A stretch of 64,000 nucleotides of DNA from Sipunculus nudus (GCA_026874595.1 CM049320.1:27383214-27447213); one strand, 5' to 3'. Shown: positions 33,800 to 45,989, counted from the first letter of the stretch. Numbers and translations are program-made. Notes: generated from the letters alone by a model not told the origin.

Positions 33800-33811
33800 C
33801 GCGCATGCGCA
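33800..33811. promoter_or_regulatory. NRF1-type palindrome (copy B)
   Basis: CGCGCATGCGCA, identical to copy A. Confidence 0.4.
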
Positions 33812-33879
33812 AAATCGTATCTCCTGTCGAGCGGACTTATTATGGTTAACTCATAAGCAGAACCATAATATCTCAGAAC

Positions 33880-34140
33880 TATGGCCTGTTGGAACAATGA
33901 CCTCTAGGAAAAATGGCCTCTTGGACCAATAACCTGTTCGACAATTGGCCGTTTGCGCCAACCTCAGCAGGACCAATATTCTTTTTCAGTAAAGGCCTGT
34001 AGGAACAATGGCCTCTTGGAACAATGACCTCTAGAAACAATGGCCTCTTGGAACAATTTCCTATTCGATCAATGGCCGGAAGGGCCAAGCCCAGCAGGAC
34101 CAATGTTCCTTTTTACTAATGGCCTGTAGGTCCAATTGCC
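33880..34140. repeat. ~17-18 bp minisatellite, two higher-order blocks
   Basis: Units like ATGGCCTCTTGGAACA repeat in two blocks. Each block ends with AGCAGGACCAATRTTC, then CTTTTT. Copy C has one such block (41880-42015). The period, near a multiple of three, keeps the minus strand open and yields spurious Gly-His-Cys-Ser-Asn-Arg-Pro ORFs. Confidence 0.85.
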
Positions 34141-34616
34141 TGACGGAATTATGAGCTTTCGCACCAACATTGAAGAGAAACTATCTAGTAGTTGGCAAGA
34201 CATAAACTCAACTACAGCATTTATAATTTTTTTCCCGACAATTTCAACAGTAACTCACTCTACTTACTCTTTCTCTTTCGCTCTGTTACCCCTGTTAGCC
34301 TTTTTTTTCGTTCGTCAGAGTTGTTCCTCAAATCGCCTTTGTGTTTACATATTTTTCATTTCGTTAGTATTCCCAGGATTATTATTTAAAACTTCCATTT
34401 ACAAAACCTCTCAAATAATCTTATACAAATATCTGAATTAATGCAGGTTGTGTAAGTCATTTAATGTTTCTTTTAATATATACATAGTTAAGTTGTATAT
34501 CTGTTCTTTATTTGCACTTTGCAAAGAGTCTCATGTACTACTCATTAAAAAGTCTTAAAATTAGTGTTGAGATTTCTGACGATATTCTATTATGTTAGAG
34601 TTGTTTATGCTTTGAC

Positions 34617-34930
34617 CGACTGACGTGGTCATGGGGTTAAGCACAGGGTTCAAAGCTGGGTGTCGTGACTTCGAATGTCAACCGAGACAGCCCCACCCAG
34701 GATGAGCGCTATGAAGGGGATACTGCAGAACATTTGTGTTTCACTCACAAACGAGTGCCCCGTATAAGGGTTCCTCGGTGTCATGACCCAGCAAGCGGGC
34801 ATAACACACACCCACCCAGCATCCGCAGGAGTGGTGCACTGAGACTTTCGAAACCAGAAGCCCCCGTCATGTAGTCCGAAATCGAAATGAAATTCTGCAG
34901 ATGTATATAGATTTTAGTTAAGCAAGAATA
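34617..34930 (+). mobile_element. tRNA-derived SINE, copy B
   Basis: Paralogue of the better preserved SINE at 42474. The B box has decayed (ACTTCGAATGTC). Its position relative to the neighbouring unit sequence is the same as in copy C, so it was present before the duplication. Confidence 0.55.
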
Positions 34931-36388
34931 AATCATGCCGGCGGTTACCTCTAGCAATTTTTTTTAAGTTGGTTATGACTCTGCCCGTATATGTGCTTGT
35001 TTGATTTTTGATGTTGATCTATTGGTTTTATTTGTTGTTGATCGTTCTTGGCTTCACTCACCTGAGGTAGGGCATTAACAAATTTGATAACAGAGATAGT
35101 TTTGATCTATAAAATACTGACTACATATAAGGAAATGTTTACATTTACCAATATACCTCATATTTTACTAATTCTAATTAGTCCATACCATAAGGCAAAT
35201 ACTTTTCATTTACTCATCCGAGTGAATTGTAGTTCCCACATCCCTCCCTACCAGGGAACATCAGCTCATTTTCTCTTGTCCTTGTAGTAACAGTCCAAAT
35301 CTCATTACGATTAATCCGTTCATGGTTTCGAAAAGTGTGGTTTACAGAGAATCAGCTAAGCAGTCTTCTTAGATCAACAGTGTTATTCAAATCCATGTAA
35401 CCATGATGAAAATAATCAACAGCTATACTGTATGATGAGATCTCGGGATCCATGGGCATCTCTCTTATTGCTCTTGTAGTGAAAAAGTTGAAACCAACGT
35501 ACACAGCTGTTTTATGGATTTGTGAAGTTACCGGTCAACTGATACATCCAAATTTGGTTGTCCTCGCGACGACAGTGGACAGCTTTCGTATTGTACAAAT
35601 TGAAGGCCGCCATTGACGTTATTTGTTTAACATGTATAGTTAACAACTCTTCACTTACTGACCTTGCATTTAGATTATTACAAACGACTATACGACATCA
35701 CAGCTTTAATGATTACACAATGTGTTTAATATATCTTATATTCAGAAACACGACGTGCTGATTACTGAACATTTGATCGATAATGACCCATTTAGATTTC
35801 ATGCTCACCATAAATTCCATGACGATGTGCAGCATCATAAGTGGACTTCGTTCTGACGGGCCCTTGTATCTGATTAACGGACATCAGAGATTTATTCTGT
35901 ATGTGTCACAATATTATTAATTTTATTTGCAAATTTTACATTAGAAATTGACGAGCCAAATTCATTTAGTATTTACTCTGAGCCTGGCCTTTGTTAACAA
36001 CAAGCAGTTTTTGGGCGAGGATTTGGCGTATTAAAGCTTGCGGTCATAGATAAGGAAACCCTGATCAGTTCAAACGTGACACTTTCGCCTCTAGCGCAGA
36101 TATCTTAATGTGTCGGCTTATCGCACTGTCACTGCCACTGTCCTCTGACTGTTTCGATCTAGTGGGGTCCTCATAAAACCTATGTGATTGACCATATAAA
36201 AATGCACTAAAGAGAGCCAGTGCACATTCATAAGATTTTTCATGCAAGCAACGTTCCTGACAATAAATTTCTAGGCTTTATTTTAAAAGTATATCATGTT
36301 TAATTGTAGAATATATACTTCAGCCTTGCCCTTAAGTTATTGTTTCTCCCACTTGCATTTAGATGTAAGCCATATTCATGTTAATTAA

Positions 36389-36391
<3 letters not shown>

Positions 36392-36429
<38 letters not shown>
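36392..36429. repeat. (TA)n microsatellite
   Basis: TA run at the same position as a longer compound repeat in copy C (44740-44858). Confidence 0.95.
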
Positions 36430-36432
<3 letters not shown>

Positions 36433-37365
36433 CTAAATGCAACAACATGGTCAAAGTCAACAAAGTAATTATAATATTATTATTGCACAAATAAGCATTT
36501 TATATTGACTTAAAGATATCTGCAACTCAATATATTAAGTACTGACTGTACTCAGCTCGGTGAGTGCCTTTGTCTCAGGGTACTGTAAGTTCAGATCGTG
36601 ACATCTTCCCGTCATTTACATGATAATCGCCTACTACCGAACCTCGCGCGACAGATCTTGTTTAAGATGCGCAGGGTCATTCATGATCAAAAGAACAGTT
36701 TACCTTAGTTGAAAAATGGAGTTAACGATAATAAATGTAAAAGGACATTGAAGATTTGCTTAGATTTATGTATAATAATAGTGGCCATGAGGCTTTGTTT
36801 GTGGGTGTTGTCATTTCATTTTAATATTTCCTGAATTATGCACCCTAAAATCAAAAAAGCCCTTTTGAAAAAAATGTATAATGGAACATTAAGGAGCATA
36901 ACAAACAAACCCCTTCATACGTTGTGAAAGTGTTTTCATAGCACAACATAGGAAAATAGACATCTGTCTATATTGAATCAAGCGTGCTTGCATTGGCGTA
37001 AATTTATCTTAGAATTTATCAAAACACTATTATTGTTCCCACATGCCTCGCGTACAACAGTGGCAACCAATAAGTTTTCATAGTTGTCGACTAAATGTCG
37101 CGTATCAATTGATATACGGTCAAACCTCTTTTATTCGCCCCTTGTTCATCCGCCAACCTCGCCTATCGCCAATAAATGATAAAGTCCCTTTATCCTTACT
37201 ACTTATAAAAGTCGTGTATGACATGATGTATGCCGTTTAAAATAGGGTAAATTTAATAATGGTGACGTTTTAGGTTATTCATTCAAAAGAAGATAGGATC
37301 AGAATAATATAAATGCCGCTGTAGCCACGAGATGTCCCTCGTCTACGGCCACTATGGGGAGACGC

Positions 37366-38455
37366 ATAATAGACACAAAGTGCACTGTCAGTGCTAAGGG
37401 ACAAAATAAAATGATGGTGAACTGAACAACTAAAAGTCTACGCTGTATCGCCACCATGTGATTTTGGTCAACTCTATTTTGCCTTTGTTTCCCTGGTTTG
37501 GCAAGTACAGGGCGGGGCGAAATTTAGGATCAATCAAATCTGGAATGCAAGGAACGGTGCGATTTCGGTTTTTGCTCAGTGACTCGCAAAATGATCAGCT
37601 ATGGTCTAAAGATAGAATATGGCCGTGTTAACTCTCCGGTAGCTACGTTTTGAAGCAGCCTTGTCTATTTCATAAAATTTGATCAGGTAAGCGCTAGAGG
37701 CATTTCAAAATCATAACAGCCAATCAATCCAAATGAAACACATTTAAAATAGAGGAGTGAAAACAATTTACTGTTCACACGAAGTTATGGACACGAATTT
37801 TGCACCAGAAATAGGAAAAGTATAGAAGCCTTTATTTAAATGTTCGGATCCTCGACCCTTTCTGATAAAGCTTTGATATAAAAATAGCAAATATTGTTTC
37901 GGTTGCTCCGTACAAGTAAGTCAATGTAAGTCCTTCGGTTGGTCAAGTTGTATTAATTATCATTCATCAAACTGAAGAAAAGAGCATGTTGTTTGAAGAA
38001 AGGAGGCTTAAGCCTAATTACCTGGAATAAAAACCAAACCATAAGAAGAAAACAATATACGAAACACAATGAAATCAAGGTATTAGAAAGCGGTCTAACT
38101 TTGAAGCATCTCATCTTTTGTTATTGGAGATCACGATGAGTGATTACGCGCAAATAAAGCTGCATAAAAAAGCTTAGCATTGGCTGCATTGTGTCACAAC
38201 TATTAAAATCAAACGGAGCGCGCAGATTGAGGCTAGCAGACGCCGTGTCTGATGACCAACAGATCCAGCGGGCTGCAAAACATAAATACTATTTTATATA
38301 AAGAGATTTTTTACATTATATTAGGCCTTTGGTCACTCCATTACTTGACTATATGATGATATCAACGTTTGGTGCCTTTCATTCTCCCATGACACTTGTA
38401 AGCATATTGTGGTGCATTATATGGAAATTTAGATATGTATAGTATTGTAAATCGT
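37366..38455. other. spacer between duplicated units B and C, nothing recognised
   Basis: No ORF, repeat or RNA feature supported. Confidence 0.45.
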
Positions 38456-38459
38456 GTTT

Positions 38460-38770
38460 GTGGCTAGGTATTTAAACTAGTACCAGTACTAAGTTAAGCA
38501 ATACGGGGTACCTGTAACTGTACTTAGCTTAAAATACGGGGTACCTGAACCTAGGTAAACAATGCGTGATAGCTGTACCTGTTTATAAGTAAACTATGAG
38601 GCATACCTGTACCTGTACCTAGGTAAACAATGTTTGGTACCTGTACCTAGGTAAACAATGCGGGGTACCTGTATCTGAACCTGGGTAAACAATGCGGGGT
38701 AGGTCTACCTGTATCCATGTGATCGTTGTGGTACCTGTACCTGTATCTAGGTAAAAAATGCTAAAAAATG
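38460..38770. repeat. second array of the ~34 bp CCTAGG minisatellite
   Basis: Roughly nine units of GTACCTAGGTAAACAATGCG, then GGGTACCTGTA. This is the same unit as the 12.6-14.9 kb array but with GGTACC rather than GGTAGC in many copies. It ends abruptly at ...GGTAAAAAATGCTAAAAAATG. Confidence 0.95.
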
Positions 38771-39380
38771 CGAGCGAGCCCGTCAAATTGATAATGACGT
38801 GCCTTTTTTTCACGCACATACGTGCACATTTTCCCCACTGATCTCATCTTGATGTAAAATTACCTTTCAAGCTTACGTCAAATAATAAAACCAAGTAAGC
38901 CACAAACATCAGCTTGTGCGTAAACTTACTCATACTTATTATTTAATATATCATTTAATATACTTTTTATGCAAATGTAAAGTCCAGCCGTATATATTGG
39001 ATCATGGGCTTGCAGATATACTAGTCGTCAATAGTCGTAAAGCTGACGAAATTCATTAACTTCAAACCGTAAATGTGTCAGAGTGCATCAGCTCAACATA
39101 ACCCGAATACCTGGACTGGATTTATAACCTAGCATTATTGGCAAATGAACTGGACCACTAAGATCCCGGGCCAACATGTTAAAATTTAGAGTAGCCAATC
39201 GTAGATCTGTTACACTTTACCATGCATCATGGTCATAACAAATTAGTAATCAAACATATATATGTTAGAGCAAAAGTGTGTAACTAGGAATTTCGCTCAG
39301 TCGAAAAAAACTTTCAGGTCATTCGTGAAATCACTGTTTAACTGACGGATTTCATTAAAGTCTGAGTTATCATAATCATA
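38771..39380. other. no recognised feature
   Basis: AT-rich sequence. Confidence 0.5.
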
Positions 39381-39384
39381 TTAA

Positions 39385-39645
39385 TAACATTTAAGTACAT
39401 ATATTTTACACAATCTCACTCTGATCCATAACATTTCAGTATCTTTATTTTACTCATACTTACTGATATTCATAACTTTTATGTACCTTTTTTACACAAT
39501 CTTACTCATATTCATAACATTTCAGTACCTTTATTTTATACAATCTTACTCATATCCCTAACATTTCAGTAACTTTATTAACACAAACTTACCATTATTA
39601 ATACGATTTAAGTACTTTTATTTTAAATCATCTTACTGGATGGGA
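39385..39645. repeat. ~43 bp degenerate minisatellite
   Basis: About six units of the form TAACATTTCAGTACCTTTAT followed by TTTACACAATCTTACTCATATTCA, well aligned from 39385 and decaying after 39600. Confidence 0.85.
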
Positions 39646-39923
39646 TTCAATGAATTTTTAAGACTGCACTCTTTATATTAATCAAAGTTTGTGGTTCATT
39701 AGGAATTAATATTACCATCTTCATAGCATTTCACACTATTAATAGGCACTACAAAGAGATAAAAGTCACGTTTGGCTGTTTCATAGAGAAAGTTTTCAAT
39801 GTTATTGGTATTCATAAAATTTCACGTTTATAAGTTCACAGTCCAACGTAGTACTTTTATGTCTGGCTCAAAGTGTCAGCAATATGATACATGCTTTGAG
39901 GGTTTCGCTGTTAAATACACATG

Positions 39924-39926
<3 letters not shown>

Positions 39927-39966
<40 letters not shown>
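39927..39966. repeat. (TA)n microsatellite
   Basis: Uninterrupted TA run. Confidence 0.96.
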
Positions 39967-39970
<4 letters not shown>

Positions 39971-40421
39971 CAGTGAAATCAATAATTAGTTACCTGGCAG
40001 GTGGGGCGATTCCCCCATGTCAACCGAGTTCTCCTCCTCCCGACCAGTTAGTCCAGGAAAAGATAACAAATACAATGGCTACACTGATGGCCGTCGGCTT
40101 TGGGTATGTAAATATTATATATAAAGATAAAACCTAACACATTAACACCCCCTCCCCTAAATAGATTTGCCAACCAACACCCATTTTATAAGGGTCCGAT
40201 ATATATGTAAACGAAGAGTATATGAATCCTGAACGAATCCAATAGTGCTCTCTTGGTGGGATGTAAAAAGCTGATATACAGAATATATCATGGAATGTCA
40301 TTTACGCATTAACACGTGTTTTCATGTGGTCGCAATAGTTAGATGTGATCTGTGAACGTCTGTTATTATCTTTCAATTGCAACAGCATGAAAACGTGTTA
40401 ATGTGAAAATGATCATTTTCA

Positions 40422-40424
<3 letters not shown>

Positions 40425-40465
<41 letters not shown>
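40425..40465. repeat. (TA)n microsatellite left of hammerhead copy C
   Basis: TA run in the equivalent position to the TA run before copy A. Confidence 0.95.
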
Positions 40466-40469
<4 letters not shown>

Positions 40470-40530
40470 ACATACATACATACATGTTGTATTGAAAGGT
40501 ATTGGTTTTCTTGGATTCCTGCAGGCATTT

Positions 40531-40590
40531 CATGACAAGTAAGTTTCGTACCACACGCTCAGAGCGTGTGCCACTCGTCAGATGTTGCTA
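40531..40590 (-). ncRNA. hammerhead-type ribozyme motif, copy C
   Basis: Minus strand: CTGACGA (40575-40581), a 27-base hairpin (40548-40574) of 12 positions with a single G-G mismatch and a CTG loop, then GAAA (40544-40547). C, the 6-base loop TTACTT and GTC (40534-40536) complete a minimal stem III. CTGACGA still satisfies CUGANGA although it differs from CTGAAGA in A and B, so variation falls at the free position 7. The ATGAAATGCCTGCAG flank after the predicted cut is identical in A, B and C. Confidence 0.55.
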
Positions 40591-40628
40591 AGCTACAACA
40601 TCTGAAGAGTACCACACGCTCTCAGCAT

Positions 40629-40629
40629 A

Positions 40630-40680
<51 letters not shown>

Positions 40681-40737
40681 TATATGCATTTATATATATA
40701 TATATATATTTATACATAAATATTTATATATATTGTG
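40629..40737. repeat. (TA)n microsatellites beside hammerhead copy C
   Basis: Long TA run then shorter ones separated by TGCATT and TTTATACATAAA. They follow directly after the truncated inverted hammerhead half (CTGAAGAGTACCACACGCTC). Confidence 0.95.
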
Positions 40738-41169
40738 ATGCAACAACAGTCCTGTATAGTAATATCAAACATTTATACGTCTTGAAATAAACTCCTTTTT
40801 AAATTAAACTAAAAACAATTGTTCAACTTCAACTTAATGCTCATATGTCCTTCAGGATTAACCTGTGTATAGAATTTGGTTTACATTCATGCAGCCATTG
40901 ATGAGAAATTAGGTAGGTGCGAGTGGATTATGTAAAATATTCTTATTTGGAAAAGCATCATGAAAGTGTCCCGACCAGTCCTGACAGTGTTTTATTTGAC
41001 CTTCTTTGTGACAATTTTTTAATAGGGCCTGATGTGGGCTCGTAGTTCAATTTATAAACAAATACAAGGGAATCGCCCCTTAATTACAAACAGTGGCAGA
41101 TACAGGAATTTAGAATTGGGAAATGAGCAGATGCGAGTTGTATTAGAATGAGCAACCACTCCTATAAAA

Positions 41170-41376
41170 AAGTTAGGCTGTACTGGCGTAATCTTGGATA
41201 GATTAAAAAGTATCATGATTCAAAATCTTATAAGGCTTTTATCAACAGGTCATAAGACTCAAGTCACTTCTCGTGTTCGAACTGCTACTTTTTTACAATA
41301 CATGTTTGCATCCAGTCTGTTGAATAAACTACCATATCAGGACGGTTTATCGGTAGACACTTTTAAAGAGACCTAA
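41170..41376 (+). pseudogene. LINE-like ORF C-terminal remnant, copy C
   Basis: The open frame from 41194 (MDRLKSIMIQ) ends VRTATFLQYMFASSLLNK, then LPYQDGLSVDTFKET*. The pattern of an aromatic block, 'N-LP', then 'S-DTFK' near a stop resembles the end of CR1/Jockey-type reverse transcriptase ORFs (FF..S...WN.LP....S.D.FK). The match is short and no catalytic domain is present, so this is an inference. The same frame occurs in copy A, broken by the TIR insertion. Confidence 0.35.
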
Positions 41377-41816
41377 TTACATACAAAAATGTTGAATTAA
41401 CACAACAAATAGCGGTTTCTCTTTGAAATAATATGGTTCCTGCCAAAATTTAGCCCTGAAATCGCTGGTTAACTCGTGTACACGAGTGTTAAAAAACGTG
41501 GACCGGGCGCGATCACCCGTACCAGAATTGTACAACCGTGCACCTCCATGTTTGTACTTATCCTTTACATTGGGCTACAGTACCTGTCAATCAGGGGATG
41601 GCTTGACTGATTTTTGCCAAAAGTCTGTGTTGCCGTAACTCAAGGACCCGATCCAAGAATGCTGCCAGTGACATTTTAGTTGAGGGCCCTAGACCTATCG
41701 CAGAATCCGTAGCGATAGCTTCTTCAGTGCCTTTACATTCGACCCAAGGACCGAATGTCCATGCGGCAGAGATAAACCATGATATATCAGAACACACGTT
41801 TGGACTAGCTTGTTGT

Positions 41817-41828
41817 CGTGCATGCGCA
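41817..41828. promoter_or_regulatory. NRF1-type motif (copy C, one mismatch)
   Basis: CGTGCATGCGCA, a single C-to-T style change relative to copies A and B. Confidence 0.3.
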
Positions 41829-41879
41829 AAATCGTACCTCCGGTCAAGAGGCCAACTCAGTAGCAGAACCGTGACATCT

Positions 41880-42015
41880 CGGAGCAATGGCCTGTTAGAA
41901 CAATGGCCTGAAGGAGCAAAGGCCTGTTGGAACAATAACCTGTTCAACCAATGGCCGTATGGGCCAACCTCAGTTGGACCAATGTCCTTTTTCATAATGG
42001 CCTGTAGGACCAATT
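41880..42015. repeat. ~17-18 bp minisatellite, one block
   Basis: Counterpart of the two-block array in copy B. Units resemble ATGGCCTGTTRGAACA. Confidence 0.8.
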
Positions 42016-42473
42016 GCCTAGCGGAATAATGAGCCTTCGCACCAAAATAGGAGAAGAGCTTTCTAGTAGTTGGCAAGACTTAGACAACGCTACAGAATTT
42101 ATTTTTTTTTGCGACAACATCAATAGTAACTTATTCTACTTACTGTTTTTCTATTCTGTAGTCCGTTCCGCTACCCCTGTTAGCCTGTTATGTTTATCGT
42201 TGTTTACATATTTTCATTTAATAGGTATTCTCAGGATTATTACTTCGAATTGCGATTTACCAAACCTCTAAACTAATCCGATACAAATATTTGAATTTAT
42301 GCATGTTGTGTAAGTCTGTTAATGTTTCTTTAAATATATCCATAGTTAAATTTTATTTATGTTCTTCATTTGCTCTGGGCAAAAAGTCCCATCTACTACT
42401 CACTCAGTCTTAAAATAAGTGGGGAGATTCTTTGACGATATTCTATTATGTTAAAGTTGTTAATGACTATACT

Positions 42474-42795
42474 GGCTGCCGTGGTCATTGGGTTGTGCAC
42501 AGGACTCAAAGCTGGGTGGTCGTGAGTTCGAATCTCAACCGAGGCGGCCCCTACCTAGGATGAATGCTATGCAGGCTTAACGGGGAGATTGCCGAACATT
42601 TGTGTTTCACTCAGAAACGATGGCCCCTTATTGGTTCCTCGATGTCATGACCCAGCAATAGGGGATGGCACACACCAAGCATCCGCAGGACTGGTGCACC
42701 GAGCCGGTTGAAACCAGGAGCCCCCATCACGTTTTTCGAAACTGGAATAGAATTCTGCAGATGAACATAGATTTTAGTAAAGCTTGAATAAACAA
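42474..42795 (+). mobile_element. tRNA-derived SINE, copy C
   Basis: The head is tRNA-like. An A-box-like GTGGTCATTGGGTTG (42481-42495) is followed by a B box, GTTCGAATC (42526-42534), inside a GTGAG/CTCAA arm. The two are spaced as in tRNA genes. A unique body follows, with AACATTTGTGTTTCACTCA and AGCATCCGCAGGACTGGTGC, ending in an A-rich AATAAAC. The copy B homologue has a weaker B box. There is no coding capacity. Termini are approximate because no target duplication was identified. Confidence 0.6.
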
Positions 42796-44738
42796 TGATG
42801 TTACCCCCAGCAACAAAAAATAGTTATGACTATGCTAGTGTATGTGTTTGTTTAATTTTTTTTATTCGGATCTGTTGGTTTTATTTGTTGTTGGTAGTTT
42901 TTGGCTTGACTTTCCTTGGGTAGGGTATTAAAGAATATGGTAACAGAGATGGTATTGATCTACAAAATACTGGCTACATATAAGGAAATATTTAAAAAAA
43001 ATTCAAAATATAAACCTCATTTTTGGTATTCTAATTAGTACATACCATAAGGCAAATACTTTTCATTTACTGATGCGAGTGAATTTTAGTCCCCACATCC
43101 CTCTCTACCGGGGAACATAAGCTCATTTTCTCTTGTCCTTGTAGTAACAGTCAAAAACTTACTACGATTGATCCGATTCATGGTTTCTTTGAATTCAGAG
43201 CTTCCTCATATTGAAGAATGAAATAAATTAGCCTCTATTACATACGTAATATTTCATTACTTTTCTGAAGTGAGGGTTAAAGAGAATCAACTATGCAGTC
43301 TACTTAGATCAACCATGATCAATAAACAAGAACTTTACTGTATGATGAGATCTTTCGATTTATGGGCCAATGGCCACCCCTTTTATTGCACTTGTTGTAA
43401 TAAAGTTGACACCAATGTACAAAGCTCTTTTTGGATTTGTGAAGTTACCGGTCTACTAACTCATTCAAATTTGGTTGTCCTCACGATAACCGTGGACAGC
43501 TTTCGTATTATGCAAATATAAGGCCGCCTTTGACGTAATTTGTTATAATGTATACTTAACAAACTCTTCATTAACTCACTGACTTTGCATCTAGATCATT
43601 ACACACAACTATACAGCATCACATCTTTATTGATTGCACAATGTGTTTCATATATCTGATAGTCAGTACCATGACGTGCTGATTACTGAACATTTGATCG
43701 ATAATGAGGCACTGAGATTTCATGCTCACCATAGAATCCATGGCGATGTGCAGCATCAAAGTTGACTTCATTGGGACCGGCCCTTTTATCTGATCAATGG
43801 ACATAAGAGATATATTCTGTATGTGTCACAATATTATTATATTTTCCCTTCTCCTAATAGGTGTATCTCAGATTTCCTTTTACCTTCAACTTTGCATCAT
43901 TTTTCTTTTCTCCGTTGTTTTTTATCATATTTCATTACAAATAAATTTTCCTTAGAGCATAATTACTTTTAAATAGTTGTAGTAGGTTTGGATGGTCACC
44001 AAATTTAAACTTACTTATACAATGTTTTGCAATTATGACCATTTTATAATGTCAATGGTTCTTTTAATAACAAAACAACATGTTCTTTCCATCTAGCACA
44101 AAGTCTAATTTTCCTTCTACAAACTTCGAAAGAGGTCAGCAAGTACTACACCCTACAAAAAAAAGTATCAAAATATTATTCATTTTATTTGCAAAATCTA
44201 CATTCGAAATTGACAAGCCAAACTTATTTGGTTCTGCCCTGAGCCAGGCCTTTGATAACAACTAGCAGTTTTTTGGCCAATTAAAAGATAATGCCCTGGC
44301 TCATGACAAACAGTACTTATCAAACAGAAACCAGGAACATATATTGAAGGGATATATTTAATACCTGGACCACAGCGATCGAGGATTTGGCGTATGTAAG
44401 CATGCACTCATTGTTAAGGAATCCCTGCTCAGTTCGACGGTGACACTATCTCAATTTGTAGGCTTATAGCACTGTCACTGCAACTGTCCTTTGTCTGTTT
44501 CAATCTTGTGGGGTTCTCATAAAACTATATATTGAAATCTGATTTGAACATATAGAAATTAACTAAAGAGAGCTAATGCACGTTAATAATATTTTGCCTA
44601 CAAGCAACATTCCTGACAACAAAATGTCTAGGCTTTATCTTGATTAGTTTATCATGTAAAATTGTAGACTATATACTTTAGTATTGCCTTTAAGTTATTG
44701 TTTCTCCAACTTGCATTTAGATGAAAGCCATACTCATG

Positions 44739-44786
44739 TTAATGTCTCTCTCTCTCCCTCTCTCCCTCTCTCTCTCTATATATATT

Positions 44787-44858
<72 letters not shown>
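44739..44858. repeat. (CT)n-(TA)n compound microsatellite
   Basis: CTCT/CCCT run followed by TA runs. Confidence 0.95.
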
Positions 44859-44859
<1 letters not shown>

Positions 44860-45514
44860 CTTATATGCAACAACATGGTCAAAGTCAATTAAGTTAAATT
44901 TTTTATTACTGCACATACAAGCTTTTTATATTGACCAAAAGATATGTGAAACTCTGCAAATCAATCTATTTAGTACTGACTGTACTCAGTTTAGTGCGTG
45001 TTTATGTCTCAGGGTACTGTGTGTTCAGATCGTGATATCTCCCTGTGATCTCCCTGATAATCGCCTGCTACCAAACCTCGCTCGACAGATATTGTTAAAG
45101 ATGCGCAGGGCTAATTATGATCAAAAGAACATCATACGTTAGTTAATAAGGAAAATATAAACGATAATCAGAGTAAAACAACTTGGAACTTTTCCTTAGA
45201 GTAATGTATAATACTAGTGGCCATGCGTTTTTGTTTGTAGGTGCTGTCAATTCAATTGGCGATTTCTTGAATTATCCTTCCTAAAGTCACATTTAGACAT
45301 ACCTGTCACGAAGCCCTTATGAGAAGAGGTATAATGGAATATTTAAGAGCATAAAAGGCGAAGCCTTTCATACGTTGTAAATGTGATTTTCAAAGCACGA
45401 CATGGAAAAATGGACATCTTCTTCTTATATTATATCAAGCGTGCGTGCAGTGGCGTCAATTTATCTTTCAGCTAAGGCGCTGGGGTGTGAGTCGCTGCCT
45501 CGCACATTGACACA

Positions 45515-45520
45515 CACACG

Positions 45521-45551
<31 letters not shown>

Positions 45552-45570
45552 ACATATATATATATATATT
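45515..45570. repeat. (CA)n/(TA)n microsatellite
   Basis: CACACACGCACA followed by TA runs with ACATACAT interruption. Confidence 0.9.
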
Positions 45571-45989
45571 GGTGTGTTATGTTTGTTTTATATAAGTTAT
45601 TCTATCCCAGGTTTATATATAATATTTCTTACTAAACAGCATTCCCAAACTGTGGTCTTAACACAATATGCAATTTGCATTTAGATCATAATCTTGAAAT
45701 TGAATATAATTTCACACTCATTTTAGAATTGGTTCAAACACTTTTGTTGCTCCCACATGCCCCGCGTACAACAGTGGCAGCCATTTGGTTTTCAGAATCG
45801 TCGACAAAATGTCCTGTATGACATTATATATGCCTTTAAATTCTACTAAATTTAATAATGGTGACGTGTTGGGTCATTTATTCAAAGGAGGGTAGGATTA
45901 GAATAACGTGCCCTTGTACCCACGAGATGTCGCTCTTCTACGGTGGGTAGACGCATAATTATGTCTTGCCGTTGTCGTCTTCGTCGTAG

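Larger units (their letters stand above)
32090..37365 (+). repeat. duplicated unit, copy B
   Basis: Collinear in direct orientation with copy C (40190-45960). Matching landmarks include the AACAGCATG block (32261), hammerhead (32348), NRF1 palindrome (33800), GGCCTGTTGGAACAAT minisatellite (33886), SINE (34617), CATTTGATCGATAATGA (35769), GTACTGACTGTACTCAG (36538) and CGCGTACAACAGTGGCA (37050). Copy B has an extra ~100 bases at about 37105-37205 and lacks about 350 bases present in C near 43830-44180. Confidence 0.9.

Noticed and set aside
41591-42076. 161-codon ORF on the minus strand of copy C, partly shared with 33879-34103 in copy B
   Set aside because: A large part of it is the ~17-18 bp minisatellite, which stays open because of its near-multiple-of-three period. 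The frame is not preserved across the copies outside the repeat.
42474-42550. Functional tRNA gene
   Set aside because: A and B boxes are present but the acceptor stem and anticodon arm do not form properly, and a repeat body follows, so it is a SINE head.
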